Of a stretch of DNA of 64,000 nucleotides, positions 33,849-43,236 are shown one piece after another. The position numbers were made by a program, and so were the translations under genes. The stretch comes from Paludibacteraceae bacterium (GTDB taxonomy: Bacteria > Bacteroidota > Bacteroidia > Bacteroidales > Paludibacteraceae). The DNA is taken from positions 124,001 to 188,000 of the forward strand of contig JAFPXH010000005.1 of the NCBI GenBank assembly GCA_017394705.1, given 5' to 3'. The notes under the pieces were generated by a model that was not told the DNA's origin, did no database searches, and was given only the letters and a program-made list of their open reading frames with translations. Each line of letters opens with the position of its first letter. The stretch's first letter is position 1.

Positions 33849-35204
33849 ATGGACAAACAGACGCAGATGTATGTGGACGCTTTTATGGCGGACCTCATCG
33901 CAAAGAACCCTGGTGAACATGAGTTTCACCAAGCAGTCAAAGAAGTAGTGGAGTCGGTTGCGCCGATGATTATGGCGTATCCGTATCTCCGCGAGCAGAA
34001 AATAATGGAACGCATCGTGGAACCGGAACGCGTAATCATGTTCCGCGTGCCGTGGATGGATGATCAGGGCGAGGTGCAGATTAACCGCGGTTTCCGCGTG
34101 CAGATGAACAGCGCCATCGGGCCGTACAAAGGCGGTATCCGTTTTCACGCGAGTGTGAATCTCTCTATCATGAAGTTCCTTGCTTTCGAGCAGACATTCA
34201 AAAACGCGCTGACGACGCTGCCGATGGGCGGCGCCAAAGGCGGTTCGGATTTCTCGCCGAGAGGCAAATCTGACGCCGAAGTGATGCGTTTCTGCCAATC
34301 CTTCATGACAGAACTTCAGCGCCATATAGGGGCTGACACAGATGTTCCCGCCGGAGATATCGGTGTGGGCGGTCGTGAGATAGGATTTATGTTCGGTCAG
34401 TACAAGCGTCTGCGGGACGAGTTCACCGGCACATTAACCGGCAAAGGACAGCAATGGGGCGGTAGTCTCATGCGTCCCGAGGCTACCGGTTACGGCGCTT
34501 GCTACTTCGCGCAAGCAATGTTAGGTACGCGTGGTGAGTCGTTTGAAGGAAAACGCGTATGTATATCCGGTGCCGGCAATGTGGCGCAGTTTGCTGCGCA
34601 AAAAGCGATGAGGCTTGGAGCTAAAGTGCTGACTCTTAGCGACTCCGACGGATTTATCTATGATCCGGAAGGCCTGAACGAAGAGAAAATGGCATTCGTC
34701 TTCGAATTGAAGAATGTTCGCCGTGGACGTATCAAAGAGTACGTAACCAAGTATCCGCAAGCGCAGTATTTTGCTGGAGAGCGGCCTTGGCGTATACCTT
34801 GCGACATAGCTATGCCGTGCGCTACGCAGAACGAGATTGAGAAAACCGATGCAGAGAATCTGATTAAGAACGGCTGTTTCTGCGTGACAGAAGGAGCTAA
34901 TATGCCGAGTACGCCGGAAGCCATCGCTGTCTTCCAGAACGCGAAAATCCTCTATAGTCCGGGCAAAGCATCCAACGCCGGAGGTGTGGCTACCAGCGGT
35001 CTCGAGATGACGCAGAATAGTATGCGTCTCAAATGGACTGCAGAAGAAGTGGATGAGCGACTGCGCCGAATCATGGCGGATATACACGCAGCCTGCATCA
35101 AATACGGAACAGAAGAAGACGGATATATCAATTACGTCAAAGGAGCTAACATCGCCGGCTTTATGAAGGTCGCTAATGCGATGGTTGAACAGGGATTAGT
35201 ATAG
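33849..35204 (+). CDS. gdhA: NADP-type glutamate dehydrogenase
   Basis: Reversible reductive amination of 2-oxoglutarate, the main ammonium entry in many Bacteroidales. 451 aa. The catalytic lysine region GPYKGGIRFH and PMGGAKGGSDF are both present, with the nucleotide fold at GKRVCISGAGNVAQ. Start ATG 33,849 (MDKQTQMYVDAFMADL) is preferred. The frame extends 22 codons upstream but adds an unrelated stretch absent from the family. Confidence 0.95.
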   Translation: MDKQTQMYVDAFMADLIAKNPGEHEFHQAVKEVVESVAPMIMAYPYLREQKIMERIVEPERVIMFRVPWMDDQGEVQINRGFRVQMNSAIGPYKGGIRFHASVNLSIMKFLAFEQTFKNALTTLPMGGAKGGSDFSPRGKSDAEVMRFCQSFMTELQRHIGADTDVPAGDIGVGGREIGFMFGQYKRLRDEFTGTLTGKGQQWGGSLMRPEATGYGACYFAQAMLGTRGESFEGKRVCISGAGNVAQFAAQKAMRLGAKVLTLSDSDGFIYDPEGLNEEKMAFVFELKNVRRGRIKEYVTKYPQAQYFAGERPWRIPCDIAMPCATQNEIEKTDAENLIKNGCFCVTEGANMPSTPEAIAVFQNAKILYSPGKASNAGGVATSGLEMTQNSMRLKWTAEEVDERLRRIMADIHAACIKYGTEEDGYINYVKGANIAGFMKVANAMVEQGLV

Positions 35205-35220
35205 TTGATTAGTTGATTAG
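35203..35220. repeat. GATTAGTT octamer repeat
   Basis: AGTTGATTAGTTGATTAGTG fills the 15-base gap after gdhA and even supplies the GTG that may start the next gene. Confidence 0.6.
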
Positions 35221-38174
35221 TGGAAAGTAACTATACATCGTTGATGGCGAGGCGCGTGAAGCGCATTCTGCTGGTTTGCAATAACTACGATAGTTTTGCA
35301 TTAGAGGAAGACGGCCGCATAGAAGTGCAGATAGCACAAGAATATGCGGAACTCAACCTCTCCAACCCGCCGTCTATTGTACGCGCCGAAACAACGCTCG
35401 AAGCTTTGATGCTTCTCAATGGACAAAGGGATGATGGACAAGGTACAAAGGAACCTTTCGACCTCATATTAACGATGTATAGCGTAGGCGAAATCGATGT
35501 GTTCGATTTTGCCAAACAAGCCAAGAAACTCTTGCCAGAATGTCCGGTAGTGCTGCTCTCCGCTTTCAGCAAAGAGATATACAACCGTATTGAGCAACAC
35601 GACCGCTCGGACATCGATTATTTCTTCAACTGGAATAACTCCACGGACCTCATTATTGCTATTATCAAACTGATAGAGGACCGCATGAATGCGCCGCACG
35701 ACATTCTGGACGAAGGGGTGCGAGCCATTCTGTTAGTGGAGGATTCGGTACGTTATTACTCAACCTATCTGCCGTTGCTCTATAAACTGGTGCTGCACCA
35801 GAATAGTATCGCCATCCGCGATGCGCTCAATGAGAAACAGCAGTTGTTGCGTAAGCGTGCACGACCGAAGATGCTACTCGCTACCTGCTACGACGAGGCT
35901 GTGGAACTATACCAACGTTACAGCAAGAATATCATCGGCGTCATCTCCGATATTGGATTTGTGCTGCATAAAGGAGACCCCTCTGCAACGGAGAAACTGG
36001 ATGCGGGTGTGGACTTGTGCAAGTTGATTCGCGAAGATAATCCGACGATGCCGTTCCTGATGCAGAGTTCGCAAGAGTCCATGCGATCGGTGGCACGCCA
36101 ACTGAAAGTAGGATTCGTCATCAAGACCTCAAAGACGCTGACACAGGAGGTAAGCGAATACATCGAATCGGAGTTCGGGTTTGGTGATTTTATCGCCAAA
36201 GATCCTCGGACGGGCAGGGAAATAGCACGAGCAAGTGACCTCGAGGCCTTTGAGCGAGTAATCTCAACCATCTCTCCTGCCGCTTTCCGGCGATTGAGTG
36301 ATAATAACTACCTCTCCAAATGGCTCTTTGCCAGAGGTCTGTTCTCTGTCGGACACCCGGTGAGTGCACTTCAGATACAAGACGACACGGATATAGAAAA
36401 TATCCGCCAGCTTAACATCCGTCTTATTCACGATTATCGTATTAATCAGGCCTTAGGTGTAGTCGCTAAATACTCTCCGGATACCTACAACGATACTATC
36501 TGGTTTGCGCGCGTGGGCGAAGGTCCGATGGGCGGAAAGGGTAGAGGACTCGCTTTCCTCAATCATGTGCTGCAGAAGAATAACCTGTACGACCGATGGG
36601 AAGGAATACGCGTCTTAGTGCCGCGAACTATGGTCCTGACTACCGAGTATTTCGATCGTTTTATCCATGATAACGGCCTTCAATACGTCATTAATGCGGA
36701 TCTGAGTGATGAAGAGATACTCTCGGAGTTTGTGTCAGCTGCGCTGCCTCAAGATCTGGCGGTTGCGCTGAGACATTTCATCCGTGTGACCAACAGACCG
36801 TTAGCCGTGCGGTCGTCCAGTAAACTGGAGGACTCGTATTATCAGCCATTCGCGGGAGTGTATAGCACATATATGATACCGCATACGGAGAACGAAGACC
36901 AGCAGTTAAGGCTGCTCAGCAAAGCGATTAAGTCCGTTTATGCGAGTGTCTATTATGCGGCATCAAGAGGATATATCACATCCACGGGAAACGTGCTTAG
37001 TGAAGAGAAAATGGCGATTGTACTGCAAGAGGTGTGCGGAGAACCGGAAGGCAATTATTATTTCCCTGTTATCTCCGGAGTGGCTCGAAGCGTCAATTTC
37101 TACCCCGTAGGCAAAGAGAAACCTGAAGATGGCATAGTGAAAGTTGCTTACGGCTTGGGCAAAGTAGTGGTAGATGGCGAGCAGGTATTGCGGTTTAGTC
37201 CCAAATACCCGAAGAATGTGCTACAGACCTCTACCGTGGATTTGGCGATGCGCGAGACACAACAGTCCATGTTGGCGCTGAGCCTGAACCCCGAGAAATT
37301 CAAAACTTCTATTGACGATGCGGTCAACCTTGAGCGTATTCCTATTCACGAGTGTGGGCAATTCGAGAGTCTGAAACTGATTGCTTCGACTTACGACCGC
37401 GAGAACATGCGCATCGTGGACTCTTGTTATCCGGATGGCCCGAGAATAGTGACCTTTGCTCCGCAACTGAAATTCAACACATTCCCCTTAGCGGAGATTG
37501 TACGTCAGTTGCTGGCGATGGCGCAGGAGGAAATCAAATGTCCGGTAGAGATAGAGTTCGCTGTCAATCTGGAGAGCGATCCGCAGATATTCCATGTACT
37601 GCAGATTCGTCCTATCTCTGCGGACAGCCTCAATGCAAAAGTAGACTGGAGTAGTATTGACGAGAGTGGTGCGATCTTGCGTAGCGGTAATGCATTAGGC
37701 ATTGGAAAGATAGAAAACGTGCGGGATATAATCTATCTCAAGCGCGACACCTTTGATCTCTTGCGTACGCGCGAGATGGCAGAGACGATTCGTCAATGGA
37801 ATAGTCGCATGCGAGAGGAAGGCAAGCAGTACTTGCTTATCGGTTTCGGTCGTTGGGGCTCTCAGATTCCTACATTGGGCGTCCCTGTGCTATGGGGAGA
37901 TATTAGCGAAGCTAAGGCGATTGCCGAATGTAGTTTGGAAAACTTCCGCATAGAGCCTTCGCAAGGTTCACACTTCTTCCAGAACATGACGTCCTTTAAT
38001 GTGGGATATATGAATATCGACCCGTGGGTGCGTCAGCAAGATATGTATGACGCGGAGGCATTGGACCGCTTGCCCGCAGTCGAGGAAACGGAGTTGGTAC
38101 GCCATGTGCGGCTCGATAAAGATCTCCGAATGTATATAGATGGATTTAACAACAAAGCTATAGTATGCAATTAG
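35220..38174 (+). CDS. response-regulator / PEP-synthase-type ATP-grasp fusion
   Basis: 984 residues. Two receiver-like domains come first. One (about 14-160) has lost the phospho-acceptor (ILTMYS in place of a DxP-type site), and the other (about 170-320) keeps LLVEDS, D244 in GVISDIGF and the lysine in FVIKTSK. A pyruvate phosphate dikinase-type ATP-binding domain follows (about 440-840; GPMGGKGRGLAFL, RSSSKLEDS, LQIRPIS). The swivelling phosphohistidine and PEP domains are absent. Possibly a phosphorylation-controlled kinase acting on a partner. GTG 35,220 or ATG 35,244 may start it. Residues 67-79 (NGQRDDGQGTKEP) look like a repeat insertion. Confidence 0.8.
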   Translation: MESNYTSLMARRVKRILLVCNNYDSFALEEDGRIEVQIAQEYAELNLSNPPSIVRAETTLEALMLLNGQRDDGQGTKEPFDLILTMYSVGEIDVFDFAKQAKKLLPECPVVLLSAFSKEIYNRIEQHDRSDIDYFFNWNNSTDLIIAIIKLIEDRMNAPHDILDEGVRAILLVEDSVRYYSTYLPLLYKLVLHQNSIAIRDALNEKQQLLRKRARPKMLLATCYDEAVELYQRYSKNIIGVISDIGFVLHKGDPSATEKLDAGVDLCKLIREDNPTMPFLMQSSQESMRSVARQLKVGFVIKTSKTLTQEVSEYIESEFGFGDFIAKDPRTGREIARASDLEAFERVISTISPAAFRRLSDNNYLSKWLFARGLFSVGHPVSALQIQDDTDIENIRQLNIRLIHDYRINQALGVVAKYSPDTYNDTIWFARVGEGPMGGKGRGLAFLNHVLQKNNLYDRWEGIRVLVPRTMVLTTEYFDRFIHDNGLQYVINADLSDEEILSEFVSAALPQDLAVALRHFIRVTNRPLAVRSSSKLEDSYYQPFAGVYSTYMIPHTENEDQQLRLLSKAIKSVYASVYYAASRGYITSTGNVLSEEKMAIVLQEVCGEPEGNYYFPVISGVARSVNFYPVGKEKPEDGIVKVAYGLGKVVVDGEQVLRFSPKYPKNVLQTSTVDLAMRETQQSMLALSLNPEKFKTSIDDAVNLERIPIHECGQFESLKLIASTYDRENMRIVDSCYPDGPRIVTFAPQLKFNTFPLAEIVRQLLAMAQEEIKCPVEIEFAVNLESDPQIFHVLQIRPISADSLNAKVDWSSIDESGAILRSGNALGIGKIENVRDIIYLKRDTFDLLRTREMAETIRQWNSRMREEGKQYLLIGFGRWGSQIPTLGVPVLWGDISEAKAIAECSLENFRIEPSQGSHFFQNMTSFNVGYMNIDPWVRQQDMYDAEALDRLPAVEETELVRHVRLDKDLRMYIDGFNNKAIVCN

Positions 38175-39871
38175 TTTTACAGATTATTACGCTTATCGGT
38201 TCCGTAGCAATGTTAATGTACGGACTGAAAGTGATGTCCGAAGGTCTGCAGAAGATGGCCGGTAGCAAACTGAGTAACGTACTCGGCACAATGACTACCA
38301 ATCGCTTCTCAGGTGTATTAACGGGTGCGTTCATTACCGCCGCGGTTCAATCATCTACGGCAACGACTGTTATGACCGTCAGCTTCGTTTCGGCGGGTAT
38401 TCTCTCGCTGGCACAAGCCATCTCTGTCATCATGGGTGCGAACATCGGAACGACCTTTACCGCATGGATTATGGTACTTGGAGGCGGTTCGTTCGACCTG
38501 CGATTAGTCGTTTATACGGCAATTGTATTGGCTGTGGCACTCATCTATACCAAGAAAAACGCCAATCTGGGCGATTTCCTGATGGGTCTTTCGTTACTGC
38601 TCTTAGGTTTGACAACGCTGAAGATAAACGCCACAGAGATGCATTTGGATCAAATGGCACCGGTACGTAATTTCTTTATGGCAACTTCCAGTTGGGGATA
38701 CGGCAGTTATTTCCTGTACCTGCTGGTCGGCGGTATATTGACTTTCGCCGTACAGAGTTCGGCTGCTATAATGGCCATTACCATGACGCTATGCTCAACT
38801 CACGTGCTACCTATTGACATGGGTATATCACTTGTCTTGGGCGAGAATATCGGTACTACCATTACATCGAATATCGTCGCTCTCTCCGCTTCTGTACAGG
38901 CGAGACGTGCAGCTATGGCACACTTGGTTTTCAACCTCTTCGGTGTGATTTGGGTACTATGTGTCTTCCGCTGGTTTGTTGGCACTGTATGCAAGATATG
39001 GGGTGTGGATTTCGTTCCGGGCGTTCCTTCTGACGTATCACCGGACAAACTGAACGCTATTTTGGCTACCTTCCATACCACCTTTAACGTATTGAATACC
39101 TGTATTTTAATAGGATTTATTCCTTGGTTGGAAAAACTTGTAATGCTTATTATCCCGTCCAAACCCGAGCAGAAAGATACCGACAGCCAGCTCAAGTTCA
39201 TCTCCGGAGGTCTTATGTCCACGTCCGAGCTTTCTATTCTGCAGGCTTGGAAAGAGGTACATGTCTTCGCCGTACGTGCACAACGCATGATAGGAATGGT
39301 ACATGACCTGTTCTACGAGAATGACCATACGCAGTTTGCTATGATTTTCAGCCGTATCGAGAAATACGAGGGAATCTGCGATCGTATGGAGTATGAGATA
39401 GCACAGTACTTGAACCAAGTAGCAGACGGTCGTCTGTCGGACCAATCCAAGCATGAAGTGCATAAGATGCTTCGTATAGTGAGTGAGTTGGAGTCTGTGG
39501 GCGATGCCAACTATAACTTATCGCGCTATATCAAGCATAAACATGAAGGAAATATCCGTTATACGGAAGAGCAGGAGAAGAACGTAGAGCAGATGATGTA
39601 TCTGCTGACCAACGCGCAAACAAAAATGGTGGAAGCCCTGGAGCGCGTACATATTACACAGGATGAGTTCTTTGAGATGACAAACATGGAGAGTGAAATC
39701 AATAATTTCCGTGACGAACTCAAGAACCGGAACATGCAAGCGATAACTGACCATGAGTATGAATACTCCGTCGGCGTGAACTACATGGATATCATCCTTG
39801 AATTGGAGAAGATGGGTGACTATATCATCAATGTAGAGGAAGCTGTCTATGAACACAAACATGATAAATAA
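38165..39871 (+). CDS. Na+/phosphate cotransporter with PhoU-like domain
   Basis: 568 residues. Two inverted halves of the NptA fold with the paired signatures TAAVQSSTATT/GANIGTT and FAVQSSAAIMA/GENIGTT, about eight to ten membrane helices to residue 330. A cytoplasmic PhoU-like four-helix domain follows (about 355-560). Imports phosphate with sodium. It overlaps the fusion gene upstream by 10 bases, indicating coexpression. Confidence 0.92.
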   Translation: MQLVLQIITLIGSVAMLMYGLKVMSEGLQKMAGSKLSNVLGTMTTNRFSGVLTGAFITAAVQSSTATTVMTVSFVSAGILSLAQAISVIMGANIGTTFTAWIMVLGGGSFDLRLVVYTAIVLAVALIYTKKNANLGDFLMGLSLLLLGLTTLKINATEMHLDQMAPVRNFFMATSSWGYGSYFLYLLVGGILTFAVQSSAAIMAITMTLCSTHVLPIDMGISLVLGENIGTTITSNIVALSASVQARRAAMAHLVFNLFGVIWVLCVFRWFVGTVCKIWGVDFVPGVPSDVSPDKLNAILATFHTTFNVLNTCILIGFIPWLEKLVMLIIPSKPEQKDTDSQLKFISGGLMSTSELSILQAWKEVHVFAVRAQRMIGMVHDLFYENDHTQFAMIFSRIEKYEGICDRMEYEIAQYLNQVADGRLSDQSKHEVHKMLRIVSELESVGDANYNLSRYIKHKHEGNIRYTEEQEKNVEQMMYLLTNAQTKMVEALERVHITQDEFFEMTNMESEINNFRDELKNRNMQAITDHEYEYSVGVNYMDIILELEKMGDYIINVEEAVYEHKHDK

Positions 39872-39896
39872 TGTTTAACGTTTAATGTTTAATGAT
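39868..39896. repeat. GTTTAAT heptamer repeat
   Basis: Tandem GTTTAAC/GTTTAAT/GTTTAAT units fill the gap before the SIMPL gene and include a spurious ATG at 39,885. Confidence 0.65.
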
Positions 39897-40583
39897 ATGA
39901 AAAACAATGTATTAGCAGGCGCACTAATCGCCTTGGGTTTATGCCTTGGAGGCATGTTTATCTATTTAGGTATCAGCAAGTTCGCTAACAAAGACCGTGC
40001 GGTTACCGTAAAAGGTTTGAGTACGCGTGAGGTGGAATGCGACTACGTGGTATGGCCGCTTTCGTATGGATGGAAAGGTCAGGACCTGCCGTCTCTTTAC
40101 GATCGTTTGGAGCAAGTAACAAATCGTGTGAAAAAGCACTTACTTGACCTGGGTTTTGAGGAGAGCGATATCCGTCAAGGACAGATATCCGTTAATGACA
40201 ACTGGGCTTATTACAGCGATCATCGCCCTGAGTATCACTACACGTTGCGTACGTCGCTCATTGTATCGACCGACAAAGTAAAACTGGTTGTTAAAAGCCA
40301 GGGCAAGGAGTCAGAGCTGCTCAAAGAGGGTATTATCGTTGAAGGAAGTGAGTGGAGCGTGGATTATCAGTTCAACGGTCTGTCCGAGTTGAAACCGCTG
40401 ATGATTGAAGAGGCTACACGCAACGCACGTGCCGTGGCACAGAAATTTGCGGACGACGCCCAATGTTCGTTAGGTTCTATCCGTCGCGCCAGCCAAGGTC
40501 AGTTCTCCATTGAGGATGACCAGTACCAGCCTTGGGTTAAACATGTACGTGTTGTAACCACAGTTGATTATTTCTTGGAATAA
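39897..40583 (+). CDS. SIMPL-domain (DUF541) protein
   Basis: 228 residues from ATG 39,897 with an N-terminal membrane anchor (LAGALIALGLCLGGMFIYLG) and a SIMPL domain in the periplasm (DRAVTVKGLSTREVECD; VKKHLLDLGFEESDIRQ; VRVVTTVDYFLE). Function of the family is poorly known. ATG 39,885 is inside a repeat and is not chosen. Confidence 0.85.
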   Translation: MKNNVLAGALIALGLCLGGMFIYLGISKFANKDRAVTVKGLSTREVECDYVVWPLSYGWKGQDLPSLYDRLEQVTNRVKKHLLDLGFEESDIRQGQISVNDNWAYYSDHRPEYHYTLRTSLIVSTDKVKLVVKSQGKESELLKEGIIVEGSEWSVDYQFNGLSELKPLMIEEATRNARAVAQKFADDAQCSLGSIRRASQGQFSIEDDQYQPWVKHVRVVTTVDYFLE

Positions 40584-40596
40584 AGAGGCGTAAGAT

Positions 40597-41922
40597 ATGA
40601 ATGAACACCCCACCAGTTCGTTTTCTTCAAAATTTGGATTGATTATGGCGGCGGCAGGAAGTGCCGTTGGCCTGGGTAATATATGGAAATTCCCGTATAT
40701 AGCCGGTGAGAATGGCGGCGGAGCGTTTCTTATTATCTATCTTATTTGCGTAATATTGTTCGGCTTGCCAATGGTGCTGACCGAGTTTCTCATTGGTAAA
40801 CGCTCCGGCAAGAGTGTTTACGGCGCTTTCAATGAACTGAAAGAAAATAACCATTGGCACTGGCTCGGTTGGCTCTGTATGATGTCGGCATTCCTAATAA
40901 TGGGGTTCTATTTCCTCGTTACGGGATGGTGTTTCAATTATCTGGTAGAGGCAATTGGTAATGTATTCCACGGCCTTGATAGCGAAGCTCTCGCTGCCCA
41001 TTTTACGGAAGTGTCAGGCAATAAACTGCGAATGATCGGTTTCGGACTTATACCGGTTGTATTGACTGCTGTGGTGTTATGGTTTGATGTGAACAAAGGA
41101 ATCGAGAGGTTGAGTAAGATCTTAATGCCGTTATTGCTGCTGATGATGATACTTATGGCTATTAGGGTGCTAATGCTCGATGGTAGCAATGCGGGAGTAC
41201 AATTCTTCTTCAATGTTGATTTCACGAAAGTCACGCCAAAAGTCATTCTGGAAGCAATGGGGCAGTGCTTCTTCAGCCTTTCCATCGGTATGGGAGCGCT
41301 GATAACCTATGGCGCCTATATGCCTAAGAATCAGAGTGCAACGTATACATCTATTCAGGTGATTTCTTTGGATACAATAGTGGCGCTGTTAGCAGGTGTA
41401 ATTATATTTCCTGCTGTCTTTGCCTTTGGTTTTAATCCTGCCGAAGGTCCTCAATTAGTGTTTGTTGTGTTACCCGCCGTATTCGAACAGATGTCATTTG
41501 CCTGGCTTAGCAGTGTACTATTTTTTATCTTGCTCTGTATTGCGGCTCTTACCTCAACGATCTCATTAATGGAGGTAGCTGTGGCATTTATCACAGAAGC
41601 CAGCAAAGGACGACTCAACCGTCAGCACAGCGTATTGATTACATCGGCTATTGTTATTGTGCTTATCGTAGTATGCACGGTAATTCCACAATCGTTTGAC
41701 GTATTCGATAAGCTTACTGCATGCATCATGCTACCGATAGGAGCCTTAGGTATGTCGTTGTTTGTGGGATGGAGTCTTCCTGCAAAAAACGGGAAAGGAG
41801 TTCTGCGTGCCGACAAGGGCGCCAGATATTGGTTTGGAAAAGTATATATCTTCATGCTCCGCTGGTTAGTACCAGTGGCAATATTGCTGGTGCTCCTCAA
41901 TAGTCTGGGAATCTTTAAATAG
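40597..41922 (+). CDS. NSS-family sodium-dependent transporter
   Basis: 441 residues and 11-12 membrane helices. The neurotransmitter:sodium symporter signature GSAVGLGNIWKFPY in helix 1 with the unwound Na+ site is intact, and IGMGALITYGAYM is in helix 6. Likely imports an amino acid with sodium; the substrate is unknown. It overlaps the convergent SprT-like gene by 8 bases at the 3' ends. Confidence 0.92.
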   Translation: MNEHPTSSFSSKFGLIMAAAGSAVGLGNIWKFPYIAGENGGGAFLIIYLICVILFGLPMVLTEFLIGKRSGKSVYGAFNELKENNHWHWLGWLCMMSAFLIMGFYFLVTGWCFNYLVEAIGNVFHGLDSEALAAHFTEVSGNKLRMIGFGLIPVVLTAVVLWFDVNKGIERLSKILMPLLLLMMILMAIRVLMLDGSNAGVQFFFNVDFTKVTPKVILEAMGQCFFSLSIGMGALITYGAYMPKNQSATYTSIQVISLDTIVALLAGVIIFPAVFAFGFNPAEGPQLVFVVLPAVFEQMSFAWLSSVLFFILLCIAALTSTISLMEVAVAFITEASKGRLNRQHSVLITSAIVIVLIVVCTVIPQSFDVFDKLTACIMLPIGALGMSLFVGWSLPAKNGKGVLRADKGARYWFGKVYIFMLRWLVPVAILLVLLNSLGIFK

Positions 41923-42331
41923 GGCGTCTGCGTACGCGCAGTTGCGCCATTTGTTCTGCATTCGGGCGGTAGGATATAGAGATATGTCTGCCGCCCGTTT
42001 CATTGATGCGCTTCATCTCACGACGAAAAAGCTGACCGTGTGTGCGGGTGTCGCGCCATTGGTTAACTGCGATGTAATAATGAATCATCTCATGCAGAAT
42101 AGTGTCATCCAATAGTTCTTCGGACATATCTAAGCGCATATTGATACGCAGTACAAAATCCGAGTAATTGTATGGTCCGAAGAGCCATTTCCGCTGTTTC
42201 TTATAGCATAGTTTGCCGAGAAACGTCCGTGCGTTGCTGAGTTTAATGGGCAGCGAAGGAAGCGCCCCGTTGAAATACAGGCCGTTAAATTCATCAAAGC
42301 GCGCTTGGATATATTCGACAGTAGGAACCAA
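41915..42331 (-). CDS. SprT-like metalloprotein
   Basis: 138 residues with the zinc motif HEMIHYY and a third histidine in THGQLFRREM, plus a basic C-terminus (QLRVRRRPI). SprT/Spartan-like domain, possibly a protease acting on DNA-bound proteins. Function in bacteria is not established. Confidence 0.82.
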   Translation of the reverse strand: MVPTVEYIQARFDEFNGLYFNGALPSLPIKLSNARTFLGKLCYKKQRKWLFGPYNYSDFVLRINMRLDMSEELLDDTILHEMIHYYIAVNQWRDTRTHGQLFRREMKRINETGGRHISISYRPNAEQMAQLRVRRRPI

Positions 42332-42337
42332 TGAGGG

Positions 42338-42367
42338 GATTAGAGTTTAGAGGTTAGAGGTTAGAAG
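42338..42367. repeat. TTAGAGG heptamer repeat
   Basis: Four units TTAGAGT/TTAGAGG/TTAGAGG/TTAGAAG in tandem fill the gap and extend into the end of the short-chain dehydrogenase gene. Confidence 0.7.
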
Positions 42368-43152
42368 AGTCCCAGACGTCGGATGAGACGCAGCAAGCAG
42401 GTGGGGATGAGAAGGATAATAAAGCATAATATATGCCAAAAGACCGTCGGTACTGTTACTTTGCTGCACCCCCAGAATAGCGCGCGTAAAGCGCGGCGTA
42501 CTAACATCTGTGGAGAGGCAATAATACCTAAGCATTTTCCTGCTTTTGTTACCCATTTAGGGATAGAGAAAAGTCCTGTATCAACGGCTCCAGGGCTAAC
42601 ATCTGTTACATGTACACCGTACTTATGTAACTCGATATGCAGTGAACGGGTGAAAGCAGAAAGGAAGCACTTGGTAGAGGCGTATGTGCCAAGCCGCTGG
42701 GCGACAATCTTACTCGTTACAGAGCAAACATTGAGGATATATCCATGTCTGCGCTCACGCATATCTTGGCCGAAGAGATAACAGAGCATCGCCGGTGTGT
42801 ACATGTGCAAATTCAAAATCAAAGACGTAAATCCCTCGCTGTCATCCAGAATATCTTTGTCGTGATAAACACCGGCGTTATTAACCAGCACTTCTACCTC
42901 TATCTCATGCGCGCGTGTATATTCATATAGTTCGCGCGCGGAAGACTGCCGGCTCAAATCCATAACAAGGTCGATGACCTCGATTTCTGGTTTTTGATTT
43001 GATGTCTGAGATTTGATTTTTTCTGCAGCCTCATGAATCTCCGGGACATTGCTGACGATGAGCAGGTTATATCCGCGTTGGGCTAATTGACGTGCAAACT
43101 CAAGCCCTATACCGGACGAAGCGCCGGTAACCAATGCAAAATGATTTTTCAT
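42361..43152 (-). CDS. short-chain dehydrogenase/reductase
   Basis: NAD(P)-dependent oxidoreductase (263 aa): TGASSGIGLEFA cofactor loop, NNAG, and the catalytic Ser (CSVTS) and YASTK motif. C-terminal hydrophobic tail (FWHILCFIILLIPTCLL) may anchor it to the membrane. Residues 46-57 (KIKSQTSNQKPE) are coded by a TCAAATC/TCTGAGATT short-period repeat and are probably an insertion in a surface loop. Promoter at 43,172-43,201. Confidence 0.87.
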   Translation of the reverse strand: MKNHFALVTGASSGIGLEFARQLAQRGYNLLIVSNVPEIHEAAEKIKSQTSNQKPEIEVIDLVMDLSRQSSARELYEYTRAHEIEVEVLVNNAGVYHDKDILDDSEGFTSLILNLHMYTPAMLCYLFGQDMRERRHGYILNVCSVTSKIVAQRLGTYASTKCFLSAFTRSLHIELHKYGVHVTDVSPGAVDTGLFSIPKWVTKAGKCLGIIASPQMLVRRALRALFWGCSKVTVPTVFWHILCFIILLIPTCLLRLIRRLGLF

Positions 43153-43171
43153 ATGAATATCAATTATGGCG

Positions 43172-43201
43172 CAAAGGTACTACATTTTTTGAATATGACA
43201 A
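43172..43201 (-). promoter_or_regulatory. promoter of short-chain dehydrogenase
   Basis: Minus strand TTG (43,201-43,199), 19-bp spacer, TACCTTTG (43,179-43,172), about 20 bases before the ATG. Confidence 0.65.
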
Positions 43202-43236
43202 AATATTTATGTACTATTGCGGTTAAAAAGTGTGTT

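Noticed and set aside
3571..42367. CRISPR arrays
   Set aside because: The tandem repeats are 7-14 bases without spacers of constant size, and no cas gene is present.
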